A stretch of 64,000 bases of DNA from Haliotispira sp965263485 (lineage in GTDB: Bacteria; Spirochaetota; Spirochaetia; SP-2023), in NCBI GenBank assembly GCA_965263485.1, contig CBDHHO010000004.1:744001-808000 (forward strand), written 5' to 3'. A program made the translations under genes and the position numbers. The stretch's first letter is position 1. Every line of letters begins with the position of its first letter. A model generated the notes under the pieces. It worked only from the letters and a program-made list of their open reading frames with translations, did no database searches and had not been told where the DNA came from. Shown in pieces: positions 9,247 to 18,148 of the stretch.

Positions 9247-9424
9247 TGGCACCTCTAAAAATTCCCCACCACAGAAAGATGCTGCGTCAGCTCGCAAAGA
9301 GGATGGCCGGGGCTGGCTCCGCACGGCCCTCCCTTGGTTCTCCAATGCTGCTGCCAGCTCGCATTGGAGTCATCAAAATGCGGTATCATTCTCACAGAAA
9401 GCGATACCATTTTTAGAGGTGCTC
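9247..9424. repeat. Dispersed TIR element, copy 3
   Basis: Left end GGCACCTCTAAAAATTCC, right end ACCATTTTTAGAGGTGCTC. It carries hairpin E: CTCCAATGC (9340-9348) pairs perfectly with GCATTGGAG (9361-9369), and differs from copy 8 by one compensatory base pair. Confidence 0.85.
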
Positions 9425-9560
9425 TTATTTCATTGTAACGAGCCAGCTCTTGGCGCCAAAATGCGGGCGCAGTCACTGTGCGGTAAAACGGGGCAAATGC
9501 GCTATCTCGAAGACAGTGCAACATTTTGAACGGCACCTTATTCTGCGAGACTTGGTGGGA

Positions 9561-10350
9561 ATGAGTTTTTTAGGCATTGATCTTGGCACGAGTGGGACTA
9601 CAGCGCTACTCATCAACGATTTAGGGCAGGTGCGCTCCATCTCTTCGGCCCCATATGCAAAAATCTTCCCTCGCCCAGGCTGAGAAGAGCAGTCTCCTAG
9701 GGCGGTCTGGGATGCGCTTTGCTGCGCCATACGCCAATCTTTGCAGCAAGCAAACTGCGCTGAGAAGATTAGAGGTGTTAGTATAGCGAGCCAACGAGGT
9801 ACATTTATCCCTGTCGATGAGCAACTCCAGCCCCTCGGCAACGCCATTCTTTGGTCTGACTTGCGAGCGAAGGATGAGGCGGAGGCGTTGTCCCGAGAAT
9901 TTGGCGAAGATGCGTATATGCAGATCACAGGCTGTCTGTCAAGTGCACTCTGGTCGGCATCGAAGATTCGCTGTTTTGTCAGCCCTCATCCCAGACCTGA
10001 AGCCATATTTTCTTTTTGGAACCCACACGAATGGGTTGCTCAGAAACTGGGCAGCGAGTTAATTTTGACATCGCCTTCGCTCCTTACAATGAATGGTATG
10101 ATGGATTTCCAGTCATTGGATTGGTTTGAAATGGTATTAAAGCATATCGGGATCAGCGAATAGAGGAGACGGATGTCCATATTAGCTTAGGCACTGGCGG
10201 CGCGATTGTCTCTGTGCAAAAAAACCTGCCCTTGCCCAAGGCAGGAGCTATTATTGGAGGCCATATTTTTGCGTGTAGTTGGGCCCGCGAAGCATCTCTT
10301 GCATCAGCGGCCCGGTCCAAACTTTGCCGCTTGCTGAAGGCAAAACCATT
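9561..10350 (+). pseudogene. Decayed FGGY-family carbohydrate kinase
   Basis: Translation from 9561 starts with MSFLGIDLGTSGTTALL, the ATP-binding start of xylulose/glycerol-type kinases. The frame hits TGA at 9681-9683 exactly where the family has Trp (PGW-EQ), then continues in the same frame (VWDALCCAIRQSL, VSIASQRGTFIPVD, LWSDLRA, WNPHEWVAQKLGS) to a stop at 10161-10163. A later piece (ISLGTGGAIVSV, about 10174-10209) recalls the second phosphate-binding part of the ATPase domain, so most of the middle and C-terminal region is missing. Flanking repeat copies at 9247-9424 and 10320-10393 may have taken part in the deletion. This is about 0.8 kb against about 1.5 kb for an intact gene. Confidence 0.8.
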
Positions 10351-10393
10351 ACCCGGCAATAAGATCGTTGTTGAGCGCGAAATTGGAATTTTT
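10320..10393. repeat. Right half of dispersed TIR element, copy 4
   Basis: The GGCAATAAGATCG and GCGCGAAATTGGAATTTTTAG segments match the right half of copies 15b and 16. It ends 26 bases before the phosphofructokinase start, and no left end is found. Confidence 0.75.
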
Positions 10394-10418
10394 AGAGCTG
10401 CCCATTAGGATAAAACTC

Positions 10419-11771
10419 ATGCGTGAAGAAGAAGACGCCAAACTGCTGGTCGAAGACCTAGGGCAGCGTAAAATACCCTCTCCGATGAATTACGCTTACA
10501 GCGATGATCTGCTGGAGAGCATTAACGAAGTCAAGTTCACCCGCGACCCCTCGCGCACCCGCGTTCCGGTGGCCAATCGCTTCCGCTGCCTGGGCGAAGA
10601 ACAGCCCATCGTCGTGCGGCGTGAGAATTCGATGGAGCTGGCCGGACCGCGCAAGGAAATTTTCTTTGATCCTCAGAAGACCAATGCCGCGATTGTGACC
10701 TGTGGCGGCCTGTGCCCCGGACTCAACGACATCATTCACTCCATCGTCAATACCCTGTGGAATCGCTACCAAGTCCGCAACATCATTGGTATCCGCAACG
10801 GCTATCCGGGCTTCAGACCGGAGGTGCCGACCGTCCAGCTTACACCCGATGTGGTTCGGACCATCCACAAAATCGGGGGTTCTTTCCTCGGTGCGGCGCG
10901 CGGCGGAGGCAGGGACATCGCCCAGATCGCCGCACGCATCGAACAGCTGGGCATCAATGCCCTGTTCGTGATCGGTGGCGACGGCACCATGAAAGGAGCC
11001 CGTGAGATCAGCGACTATCTGAAGAAACAGGGTCGCAAGATCGCCGTGGTCGGCGTGCCCAAGACTATCGACAATGATATTTTATTTGTGCACAAGACTT
11101 TTGGCTTTGATACCGCTGTATCGCTGGCAGCTCAGGCCGTGGAGTCGGCCACGGTCGAAGCCTCCAGCGCGCCCAACGGCATCGGTCTGGTCAAGCTGAT
11201 GGGCCGGGATTCCGGCTTTATCGCGGCCCATACCGCCATCGCGGCCCAAGATGCCAATTTTGTGCTGATCCCCGAAGTCCCCTTCGACCTAGAAGGAGCC
11301 AACGGCCTGCTGCGCCACCTGAAGTCCTGCATTGAGCAACGCGGCCACGCGGTGATCGTGGTGGCCGAAGGTGCCGGGCAGGAGTTTTTCGCGGAGAGTT
11401 CGCGCGACAAGGACAAAGGCGGGAACCTGCTCTACAAGGATATTGGGACCTTCCTGCGCGACCGGATCAACGCTTTCTTCCGGCAGGAGAAAATCGATAT
11501 CAACTTGAAGTACATCGACCCCAGCTACATGATCCGCGCGGCGCGCCCCATTGCCACCGATGCGTTCTACTGCGCGCGCCTGGGGACCTACGCCGTGCAC
11601 GCGGCGATGGCGGGCAAGACTTCGGTGCTGATTTCTTATTGGAACAGCACCTTTGTCCATCTGCCCATTGCCGCCGCCGTCACCGCGCGCAGAACCATCA
11701 GCCCCGGCGGGACCCTGTGGCGCCACGTAATCGAGGCCACAACCCAGCCAGTCTCCATGAAAAATGACTAG
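10419..11771 (+). CDS. 6-phosphofructokinase family (ATP or PPi dependent)
   Basis: 450 residues. Phosphofructokinase blocks are clear: CGGLCPGLND, GGDGT at 186-190, PKTIDND at 214-220 and LMGRDSGFIA. It phosphorylates fructose 6-phosphate in glycolysis. The donor is uncertain: Gly189 is the ATP-type residue (PPi enzymes have Asp), while Lys215 is the residue usual in PPi enzymes; the Gly/Lys pair is also found in plant and trypanosome ATP enzymes, so I lean to ATP. ATG 10419 is chosen because the preceding 51 bases of open frame are mostly repeat element. It overlaps the next gene by 8 bases. Confidence 0.9.
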   Translation: MREEEDAKLLVEDLGQRKIPSPMNYAYSDDLLESINEVKFTRDPSRTRVPVANRFRCLGEEQPIVVRRENSMELAGPRKEIFFDPQKTNAAIVTCGGLCPGLNDIIHSIVNTLWNRYQVRNIIGIRNGYPGFRPEVPTVQLTPDVVRTIHKIGGSFLGAARGGGRDIAQIAARIEQLGINALFVIGGDGTMKGAREISDYLKKQGRKIAVVGVPKTIDNDILFVHKTFGFDTAVSLAAQAVESATVEASSAPNGIGLVKLMGRDSGFIAAHTAIAAQDANFVLIPEVPFDLEGANGLLRHLKSCIEQRGHAVIVVAEGAGQEFFAESSRDKDKGGNLLYKDIGTFLRDRINAFFRQEKIDINLKYIDPSYMIRAARPIATDAFYCARLGTYAVHAAMAGKTSVLISYWNSTFVHLPIAAAVTARRTISPGGTLWRHVIEATTQPVSMKND

Positions 11772-12732
11772 TACTTCCCATTGTTGCGGGCCTGCTTATG
11801 GGCCTGTGCTCATTTGGCGAAAGCACTGGCATAGCGCGTGCGCCGCAACCCTGATCTTCGTGGCTCTAGGGCTCTCTCCGATATCCTGTGTCCGGGTCTC
11901 CCTACCCCCCGGGGAGGCAAAGCTTCTGCGCCAAAGGACACCCGGGACACCCGGGGCAGCAGCAGCGCCCCATTCACAACTGCTGCTCCCAGGCTTTGAT
12001 TTCACCCGCCAGAGCTTCGCCGAGTTCGCCTGGCGCCACCTGGAAGAACCCCATCGTCACATGGTGCTGCAGCGGCCCGAAAGGTTTCTACAGTTGCTGG
12101 CCAAACTGCGGCTCCAGGACGAGCGCGAGCCTTCCCTGAGCCTGCTGTTGGACAAGGCCCACGACCTGGGCGAAAACTATGTGCCCCAAGACCTGGTTTC
12201 TCTCACTGATTATCCGGAGTTGACACTGGCGCGCAGTGGTTTGCAGCTGCGCAGCCTGGTTCTGCCCGCGCTGCTGGAGATGAATGCCGCAGCCGAAGCA
12301 GACGGAGTCGTTTTAACACCGGGCTCGGCCTACCGCTCGTTTTCGTATCAACGCGATGTGTTCCGCCGTTATGCGGCTCGCGATTCCCAAGCCGGGCGCT
12401 ATTCGGCCCGGGCGGGCGAGTCCCAGCACCAGCTGGGTCTGGCCATCGACTTTGTGCCGATCAGCCGCGCCTTTGCCGGCACCGCGGCGGGCCAATGGCT
12501 CACCGCGCACGCCTTGGAATATGGTTTTTCGCTCTCTTATCCCGAAGGCCGGGAGTCCTCTACCGGCTATATCTACGAACCCTGGCACTACCGTTATGTC
12601 GGGCCACTGATCGCCGAGCTGCTGCGCTCTTACTTCAACGAATTCCAGCAGAAATTCTTTGTGTTCTGGCACGCCGCTGCCACAGAACTGGAGCATCATC
12701 TCACCGATGCGGCAGTGGCGGGAGTTGAATGA
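11764..12732 (+). CDS. M15B (VanY-type) D-alanyl-D-alanine carboxypeptidase
   Basis: 322 residues. A hydrophobic segment at 25-41 ends in SPISC, a possible relaxed lipobox (Cys42). The C-terminal half holds the zinc peptidase signature: SAYRSFSYQ, GESQHQLGLAIDF (His and Asp ligands) and EPWHYRYVG (third ligand). It should trim peptidoglycan stem peptides in the periplasm. The start overlaps the kinase gene by 8 bases; GTG at 11806 would give a cleaner signal peptide. The next gene starts directly after its stop. Confidence 0.82.
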   Translation: MTSTSHCCGPAYGPVLIWRKHWHSACAATLIFVALGLSPISCVRVSLPPGEAKLLRQRTPGTPGAAAAPHSQLLLPGFDFTRQSFAEFAWRHLEEPHRHMVLQRPERFLQLLAKLRLQDEREPSLSLLLDKAHDLGENYVPQDLVSLTDYPELTLARSGLQLRSLVLPALLEMNAAAEADGVVLTPGSAYRSFSYQRDVFRRYAARDSQAGRYSARAGESQHQLGLAIDFVPISRAFAGTAAGQWLTAHALEYGFSLSYPEGRESSTGYIYEPWHYRYVGPLIAELLRSYFNEFQQKFFVFWHAAATELEHHLTDAAVAGVE

Positions 12733-14163
12733 ATGTCTACCCCTCCGGTCTCAGCAGGCTCTCTTTTCCAGATTCTGATTGCTGATGATGAACCGAATAT
12801 CTGCAAGGGCCTGTGCAGCGCACTTGGTGCCAGCGCACCGGCACCCGGCTATGCTTTCTCTACCGCTGCGGACGGCGCCGAAGCCTGGCAGATTATGCAG
12901 AGCAGGGAAATTGATCTGGCCATCATCGATTTGCGCATGCCGAAAGTGAGTGGGGAAGAATTGCTGGAGCGCATTAAGCGCGAGTACTTTACCGTGCCGG
13001 TAATCATCCTGACCGGCCACGGCTCCATCGAAAACGCGGTTGGCGCGATGCGCGCCGGGGCCTACGACTTCCTGACCAAGCCGGTGGATTTGGAGCACCT
13101 GGAGCTCTTAGTCGCGCGGGCTCTGAGCTCGCGCGAGCTGAAGCGCAAAAACCGCGAACTGGCCCAAGAAGTCGAACGGCTGCGCGCCCGCGAGCAGCGC
13201 AATGTCAAATTTGCCAGCAAGAACCCGACCATGCGCCGCATCTACCAAATACTGGAGCAGGTCGCTCCCAGCCGGGCCTCGGTGCTGGTGACGGGCGAGA
13301 GCGGAGTGGGCAAAGAGCTGATTGCCGAGTCCCTGCACCGCCTCTCTGAACGCAGGGACAAACAGTTGGTCAAGGTACACTGCGCCGCTCTGAGCGAGAC
13401 CCTGCTGGAGAGCGAATTGTTCGGTCACGAAAAAGGGGCCTTCACCGGAGCCGGCAGCAGGCGCCGGGGTCGCTTTGAGCTGGCTGACGGCAGCAGCATT
13501 TTTCTGGACGAAATCGGCGAGATCGATGCGACCACTCAAATTAAGCTGCTGCGGGTGCTGCAGGAAAAGCGCTTTGAGAGAGTGGGCGGCGAACAGACTC
13601 TGGAGGTTGATGTGCGCCTCATCGCCGCTACAAACCGCGACCTAAAAGAGGAGGTGGCCCAGGGGCGCTTCCGCGAGGACTTGTTCTACCGCCTGAACGT
13701 GATCAACATTCACATTCCGCCGCTGCGAGAACGCAGGGAGGACCTCCCCTTTCTGATTCCGTACTTCCTTGAGCAGTCCGTAAAGGAAAACCGCCGCACG
13801 CATATCGAGGGCATCGCGCCCAAGGCTCTGACTTTGCTGTATAACTATTCGTGGCCAGGCAATATCCGCGAGCTGCAAAACACGGTGGAGAGTGCGGTGG
13901 TGCTGTGCAACCACAATATCATTCAGCCTGAAGAGCTGCCGCCCCACATCCGGCAGCAGCAGGATCAGCGTCAAATTCAGATCCCGCTGGGCTCCAGCAT
14001 GATGCAGGTCGAAGAAGCAGCGATTCGGGCCACCATCGCCTATGCGGGCGGCAATAAGACTCAGGCGGCCAAAATCCTGCAAATCGGGCGCAAGACTCTG
14101 CACCGCAAGATTCACGACTACCAGATGTTGGACCTGCTGGGCGACAAAGCAACAGAAGAATAG
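12733..14163 (+). CDS. NtrC-family sigma-54-dependent response regulator
   Basis: 476 residues in the order receiver (12-125; Asp66 phospho-acceptor, Thr94, Lys116), linker, AAA+ domain (Walker A GESGVGKE at 188-195; GAFTGA sigma-54 contact loop at 235-240; FLDEIGEI as Walker B) and a Fis-type helix-turn-helix (about 430-460, GGNKTQAAKILQIGRKTL). It activates sigma-54 promoters when phosphorylated. No histidine kinase adjoins it, but rpoN is in the same window (32-33.5 kb). The target genes are unknown. Confidence 0.94.
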   Translation: MSTPPVSAGSLFQILIADDEPNICKGLCSALGASAPAPGYAFSTAADGAEAWQIMQSREIDLAIIDLRMPKVSGEELLERIKREYFTVPVIILTGHGSIENAVGAMRAGAYDFLTKPVDLEHLELLVARALSSRELKRKNRELAQEVERLRAREQRNVKFASKNPTMRRIYQILEQVAPSRASVLVTGESGVGKELIAESLHRLSERRDKQLVKVHCAALSETLLESELFGHEKGAFTGAGSRRRGRFELADGSSIFLDEIGEIDATTQIKLLRVLQEKRFERVGGEQTLEVDVRLIAATNRDLKEEVAQGRFREDLFYRLNVINIHIPPLRERREDLPFLIPYFLEQSVKENRRTHIEGIAPKALTLLYNYSWPGNIRELQNTVESAVVLCNHNIIQPEELPPHIRQQQDQRQIQIPLGSSMMQVEEAAIRATIAYAGGNKTQAAKILQIGRKTLHRKIHDYQMLDLLGDKATEE

Positions 14164-14168
14164 GCAAA

Positions 14169-14268
14169 GGAATTTTTAGAGGTGCCCCTTATGCCTATTT
14201 CTGCGTTCTTGCTCGCTTTTTTGGTTCGCAAGAAGACAAAAAACAAGTTTTTAGCAGAAGCCCATTAA
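14169..14268. repeat. Dispersed TIR element, rearranged copy 5
   Basis: A right-type end (AATTTTTAGAGGTGCCCC, 14171-14188) comes first, then body sequence shared with copy 2 (CTGCGTTCTTGCTCG), then a degraded end (AGTTTTTAGCAGAAGCCC). The order suggests two copies recombined. Confidence 0.6.
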
Positions 14269-14317
14269 AAGAGCATACAGTCCCCCGTTCATTTTTCGCG
14301 CGCCGGAGGTAAAAGGC

Positions 14318-14344
14318 TAAAGCCACTACTTCAGCAGCCGAAAC
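14318..14344 (+). promoter_or_regulatory. Sigma-28-like promoter upstream of flgE
   Basis: TAAA, 15 bases, then GCCGAAAC: 10 of 12 positions match the flagellar sigma factor consensus TAAA-N15-GCCGATAA. It lies about 100 bases before flgE in an otherwise unassigned 280-base gap. Confidence 0.45.
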
Positions 14345-14443
14345 TAGTCTCAGCAGTGTTCTGCATTTGACTGCTGCGGGCCGCACAGGGAAGGGCGGGC
14401 CGATACCAAAGTAACAAGGAAGTTACCGGAGGTCACTCACGAT

Positions 14444-15898
14444 ATGATGCGTTCTTTATTCTCAGGTATTTCCGGCCTGCAAAATCACCAAAAGCGGATG
14501 GATGTCATCGGTAACAATATTGCCAATGTCAACACCCATGGCTTTAAAAAGAATCGCGTGAACTTTCAGGATATCATTTACCAGAATCAGAGCACGGCCT
14601 CCCGGCCCAGTGAAAACATTGGCGGTATCAATCCGAAGCAGATCGGCATCGGCATGAGTGTGGCCACTATCGACACCCTCCACACTCAGGGAAGTCTGGA
14701 AAGTACCGGTGTCTCTTCCGATCTAGCCATTAAAGGCAGCGGCTTTTTCATGCTCTTGCAGGGCGACCAGATTATGTATAGTCGCGACGGTGCTTTCAGC
14801 GTTGATACCGACGGCGTGCTGGTCAATCCGGCCAGCGGCATGCGGGTATTGGGCTGGACCGCAGACGAGGCCGAAAGCCTGAACACCTCCGGTACTCCCG
14901 CTTCGATTTCCATTCCGCTTTACGGTAAGCTGAAACCCAATCCGACCAGTAAGGTAGACCTCGCCAGCAACCTCGACAAAAACCTTCCCGTAATTTTAGC
15001 AGATGCCACGCCCGAACAGGTGGCCCAAGGCACTTGGTCGGTGACGAAAACCATTTATGATGGTTTTGGGCAGGAACATTCGCTGCGCTTGGACTTTATC
15101 CGCTCGCTCGACGGCGCGGGCAATCCGATTCCCAACAATTGGACGGTAACCGCTTATGTTGACCCCACCACGGATCCCGATGGCGTAGTCACGGACGGGG
15201 GCAATACGGCCTTGGCTATCGGCGCGGGCATCCCGGCTGCGGGCGATGGCAACACTTTTACGGTGCAGTTTGACAACAGCGGCGGCCTTCAGCAGATCAC
15301 CGATGCAGCGGGTACTGTAGTCGCTGATGCGGTGGACGCCGATGGGAATCCGGTGCCGGGTTACAACCTCAGCCTGCAACTGGCTTATGATGTACAGGAC
15401 TCTAACCCCGATGCGACCGGGGCCTTACAGCGCCAGGTCATGATTGTGGATGCAGGTGACGTTGCCGATTTCAGCGACTCACTTACCCAGGACAGCTCCG
15501 CCGCATCTTCGAAACTCGTGCGCCAGGATGGATATAAACTGGGCTACCTGACTCAATACGAAATTGACAGCCGTGGCCTTGTGACGGGGATCTACGACAA
15601 CGGAATTCGCAAGACCCTAGCTCAAGTGGCAATGGCAACCTTCACCAACCCGGGCGGATTGGAAAAAGTGGGCAACAATAACTTTATCGAAACGGTCAAC
15701 TCCGGCGAGGCCCGTGTGGGAGAAGCCTTGACCGCCGGCAAGGGCAGCATTGCCGCGGGCACACTCGAAATGAGCAACGTCGACTTGGCCCAAGAATTCG
15801 TAGATATGATCACCACTCAACGCGGTTTTCAAGCCAATAGCCGCACCATCCAGACTTCCGACCAGCTCTTGCAAGAATTGCTGACCCTGAAGCGCTAG
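14444..15898 (+). CDS. flgE: Flagellar hook protein FlgE
   Basis: 484 residues. The N-terminal rod/hook block (MRSLFSGISGLQNHQ, then MDVIGNNIANVNTHGFK) and C-terminal block (EMSNVDLAQEFVDMITTQRGFQ) are typical. It polymerises into the hook of the periplasmic flagella. The protein contains no cysteine at all: the position expected to form the spirochaete lysinoalanine crosslink is Ser175 (KVDLASNLD), while the partner Lys162 remains 13 residues upstream. GGAGG lies 11 bases before ATG 14444; a second ATG follows directly. It heads the flgE-flbD-motA-motB run. Confidence 0.95.
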   Translation: MMRSLFSGISGLQNHQKRMDVIGNNIANVNTHGFKKNRVNFQDIIYQNQSTASRPSENIGGINPKQIGIGMSVATIDTLHTQGSLESTGVSSDLAIKGSGFFMLLQGDQIMYSRDGAFSVDTDGVLVNPASGMRVLGWTADEAESLNTSGTPASISIPLYGKLKPNPTSKVDLASNLDKNLPVILADATPEQVAQGTWSVTKTIYDGFGQEHSLRLDFIRSLDGAGNPIPNNWTVTAYVDPTTDPDGVVTDGGNTALAIGAGIPAAGDGNTFTVQFDNSGGLQQITDAAGTVVADAVDADGNPVPGYNLSLQLAYDVQDSNPDATGALQRQVMIVDAGDVADFSDSLTQDSSAASSKLVRQDGYKLGYLTQYEIDSRGLVTGIYDNGIRKTLAQVAMATFTNPGGLEKVGNNNFIETVNSGEARVGEALTAGKGSIAAGTLEMSNVDLAQEFVDMITTQRGFQANSRTIQTSDQLLQELLTLKR

Positions 15899-16087
15899 TG
15901 CACCTGAGCCCATGAATCAGCCCACTGACTTTTTTCTGGTCCAGATGGGCCTCGGGACTGAGGCACAGTCTCTTGCCGGAAGCAAAACTTACAACCTACG
16001 TTGCTTCTTTGCTATCGCCCCAAAAGGCACAAACGGCTTGCTTGCTGAGCGCCTTTCGCGCGATACAATGTATTGCTCTATTGACAG

Positions 16088-16102
16088 ATATTTCAGAAAT
16101 AT
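16088..16102. promoter_or_regulatory. Palindrome in the flgE-flbD gap
   Basis: ATATTTCAGAAATAT is a perfect 7+1+7 inverted repeat 48 bases before flbD, in a 250-base gap that holds no gene. It could be an operator. A TTGACA (16081-16086) precedes it, but no good -10 follows. Confidence 0.3.
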
Positions 16103-16149
16103 TGCCTCGCTGCTCCGCTTACCTGAAATGTACTGCAGGAACTCCGACA

Positions 16150-16356
16150 GTGGTAAAAGTCACTCTCTTAGGAACCCGGCATCAAGAAATATTCATCAAT
16201 CCTCATCAAATTGAGTATATTGAAAGCGATGCTCACAATCCCACACTGGTCATGTTGTCAGGGAAGCGGCTGCGAGTCATGGAAAATGTGGAGACCCTGA
16301 TCAAGCGCATTATTCTCTACCGCCGTAACATTGGTATTTTCAAAAGCGAAATCTGA
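16150..16356 (+). CDS. flbD: FlbD flagellar family protein
   Basis: 68 residues beginning VKVTLLGTRHQEIFINPHQI, the hallmark of the small FlbD family found between flgE and motA in spirochaetes. The role is poorly known; it is tied to flagellar assembly by gene order. GTG 16150 is chosen because AGGA (16137-16140) is 9 bases upstream; the longer open frame from 15973 has no FlbD-like sequence. Confidence 0.85.
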   Translation: MVKVTLLGTRHQEIFINPHQIEYIESDAHNPTLVMLSGKRLRVMENVETLIKRIILYRRNIGIFKSEI

Positions 16357-16507
16357 GACTTCCCCCACTCCGCCGGACAGGCTCAATCTGGTCTTGGCTC
16401 TGCTACTGCTTGGATTTCAGCTGAAAGTCAACTGGAAATAAGTGGCTGTATTTGTACAATGATGCGTTCAGGCTTATTCGGGAAGATTCAAAAGGGAGTT
16501 TATTAGT

Positions 16508-17281
16508 ATGGATATAGCTACGCTGGCAGGCTTGGTATCCACCTTTGCCTTGGTTATCATCGGTATTTTAATCGGTGGTAACGCCATGACACTGTATATT
16601 GACCTGCCATCATTCCTGATTGTTATCGGCGGCTCTTTTGCCGCAATGGTTACGGCTTCTCCGCTGGAAGTCATCACCAAGAAATTCGTTCAGTACTGCA
16701 AGATTGCCAACAACCTGCAACCCAACAATTACGAAATAGTTATCACCCAGCTGGTGGGCTTTGCCGAGAGTGCTCGCAGAGAGGGACTGCTCTCCCTTGA
16801 CGATGCAGTCAACGACCTCGAAGACCCCTTCCTGCGCAACGGTATGCGGATGATCGTGGACGGCACCGACCCCGCAATTGTCAAAAAAATGCTCTATGCC
16901 CAGCAGAGTAAGACTGAAGAGCGTCACGCCGGGGGCATTGCTTTCTTTGGCCGCTGGGCTGCGCTTGGTCCAGCCTTCGGGATGATCGGCACCCTGATGG
17001 GGCTGGTCGGCCTCTTGGCCAACCTCAGCGATGCTGCTTCGCTGGGGCCGAACATGGCCGTGGCCCTGATCACCACCCTCTACGGCTCGCTGCTGGCCAA
17101 CGCCTGGCTGATCCCTTACCAGAACAAACTGGAAGACCGCAACTCCGATGAGATGCTGCGCTACGATATTATGGTCGAAGGCGTTATGGGGATTGCCGGC
17201 GGTGAAAATCCGAAAATCTTGGAAACCAAGCTGTATTCTTTTTTGGCCCCCAGCATGCGTCCGGCCAACTTGGGCGAGTAA
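16508..17281 (+). CDS. motA: Flagellar motor stator protein MotA
   Basis: 257 residues with four membrane spans: two near the N-terminus and two around 150-210 (GPAFGMIGTLMGLVGLLANL and the following helix). The cytoplasmic loop keeps the charged ESARREGLLSL block that touches FliG. With MotB it forms the ion channel driving the periplasmic flagella. GGGAG precedes the ATG; motB follows after 43 bases. Confidence 0.95.
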   Translation: MDIATLAGLVSTFALVIIGILIGGNAMTLYIDLPSFLIVIGGSFAAMVTASPLEVITKKFVQYCKIANNLQPNNYEIVITQLVGFAESARREGLLSLDDAVNDLEDPFLRNGMRMIVDGTDPAIVKKMLYAQQSKTEERHAGGIAFFGRWAALGPAFGMIGTLMGLVGLLANLSDAASLGPNMAVALITTLYGSLLANAWLIPYQNKLEDRNSDEMLRYDIMVEGVMGIAGGENPKILETKLYSFLAPSMRPANLGE

Positions 17282-17324
17282 AGCGCGCAAAGCTTGAGTT
17301 ATTAGGTGAATCAGGGCTGAATGG

Positions 17325-18092
17325 ATGGCTGACGAGATACCAGTGAGAAAACGTAAGCGCAGGGAGGGCCTACCTCTCTGGATGGCCACCTACGGCGACA
17401 TGGTAACCCTGCTGCTGACGTTCTTCGCCTTGCTCATCAATCCTCCGATTGAAGAGACCCAGCGTTTGCAACTCATTATGGCCAGCCTGAACAACATGGG
17501 AGTGTTGCAAGGCGGAAACACTCTGGAATCGGGGCCCTTGGCCGAGCTGGGCAACAACGTAATGGCTCTGCCTTCCGTGACCCCTCTGCGCCGCTTGGAC
17601 AAGGCCCGCCAGAAAGCCGTCAATATTTTCAAAACAGAGAATCGCCGGGAGCAGGTTATTATCACGCAGGACCAGCGCGGCCTGATTATTTCCCTGACCG
17701 GAGATCTGCATTTTATCGGTAAGACCGCCGAACTTGACATTCAAGAGGCTCGGCCCGTGCTACAGCGCTTGGCCGGCTTGCTCAACTCCCCCGAGCTGGC
17801 GCGCCGCCGCTTCCGCATTGAAGGGCACACCAACAGCTTGCCTCCCGACCCGGCCTATCCCAGCAATTGGGAACTCTCGATCGCCCGCTCGGTGGCAGTG
17901 CTGCACCACCTGGTTAATCTGGGTGTCAGCGAAGAGAATTTTGAAGTCGCCGGCTTCGCCGACAAGGCCCCGATTCCCGATCGACTGCTGGGCTTTGACA
18001 GAAACGGCAATATGCGCACAGCACCGATTGAGGGCCGGAGTTCCCGCGAAGAGCGTGTGGATATTATCATCCTGCGCACGGGACACGAATAA
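17325..18092 (+). CDS. motB: Flagellar motor stator protein MotB
   Basis: 255 residues: a basic N-terminus, one membrane span with the ion-carrying Asp25 (MATYGDMVTLLLTFFALL) and a C-terminal OmpA-like peptidoglycan-binding domain (FRIEGHTNSLPPD, NWELSIARS). Gly24 replaces the Ser usually seen before the Asp. It anchors the stator to the cell wall. Confidence 0.95.
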   Translation: MADEIPVRKRKRREGLPLWMATYGDMVTLLLTFFALLINPPIEETQRLQLIMASLNNMGVLQGGNTLESGPLAELGNNVMALPSVTPLRRLDKARQKAVNIFKTENRREQVIITQDQRGLIISLTGDLHFIGKTAELDIQEARPVLQRLAGLLNSPELARRRFRIEGHTNSLPPDPAYPSNWELSIARSVAVLHHLVNLGVSEENFEVAGFADKAPIPDRLLGFDRNGNMRTAPIEGRSSREERVDIIILRTGHE

Positions 18093-18148
18093 GCCCATAG
18101 ATCAGAAGCTGAGAAATCGTTTCCCGATGAGACGGCAGGCAAAAAATT

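Noticed and set aside
9247..9270. Sigma-54 promoter reading of TGGCACC in element ends
   Set aside because: The GG/GC spacing fails: the sequence after the first box is CTCTAAAAATTC, without a GC 10 bases downstream.
9681..9683. In-frame TGA as a possible selenocysteine codon
   Set aside because: The family has Trp, not Cys, at this place, the 3' half of the gene is missing, and no SECIS-like hairpin follows directly. A nonsense mutation is simpler.
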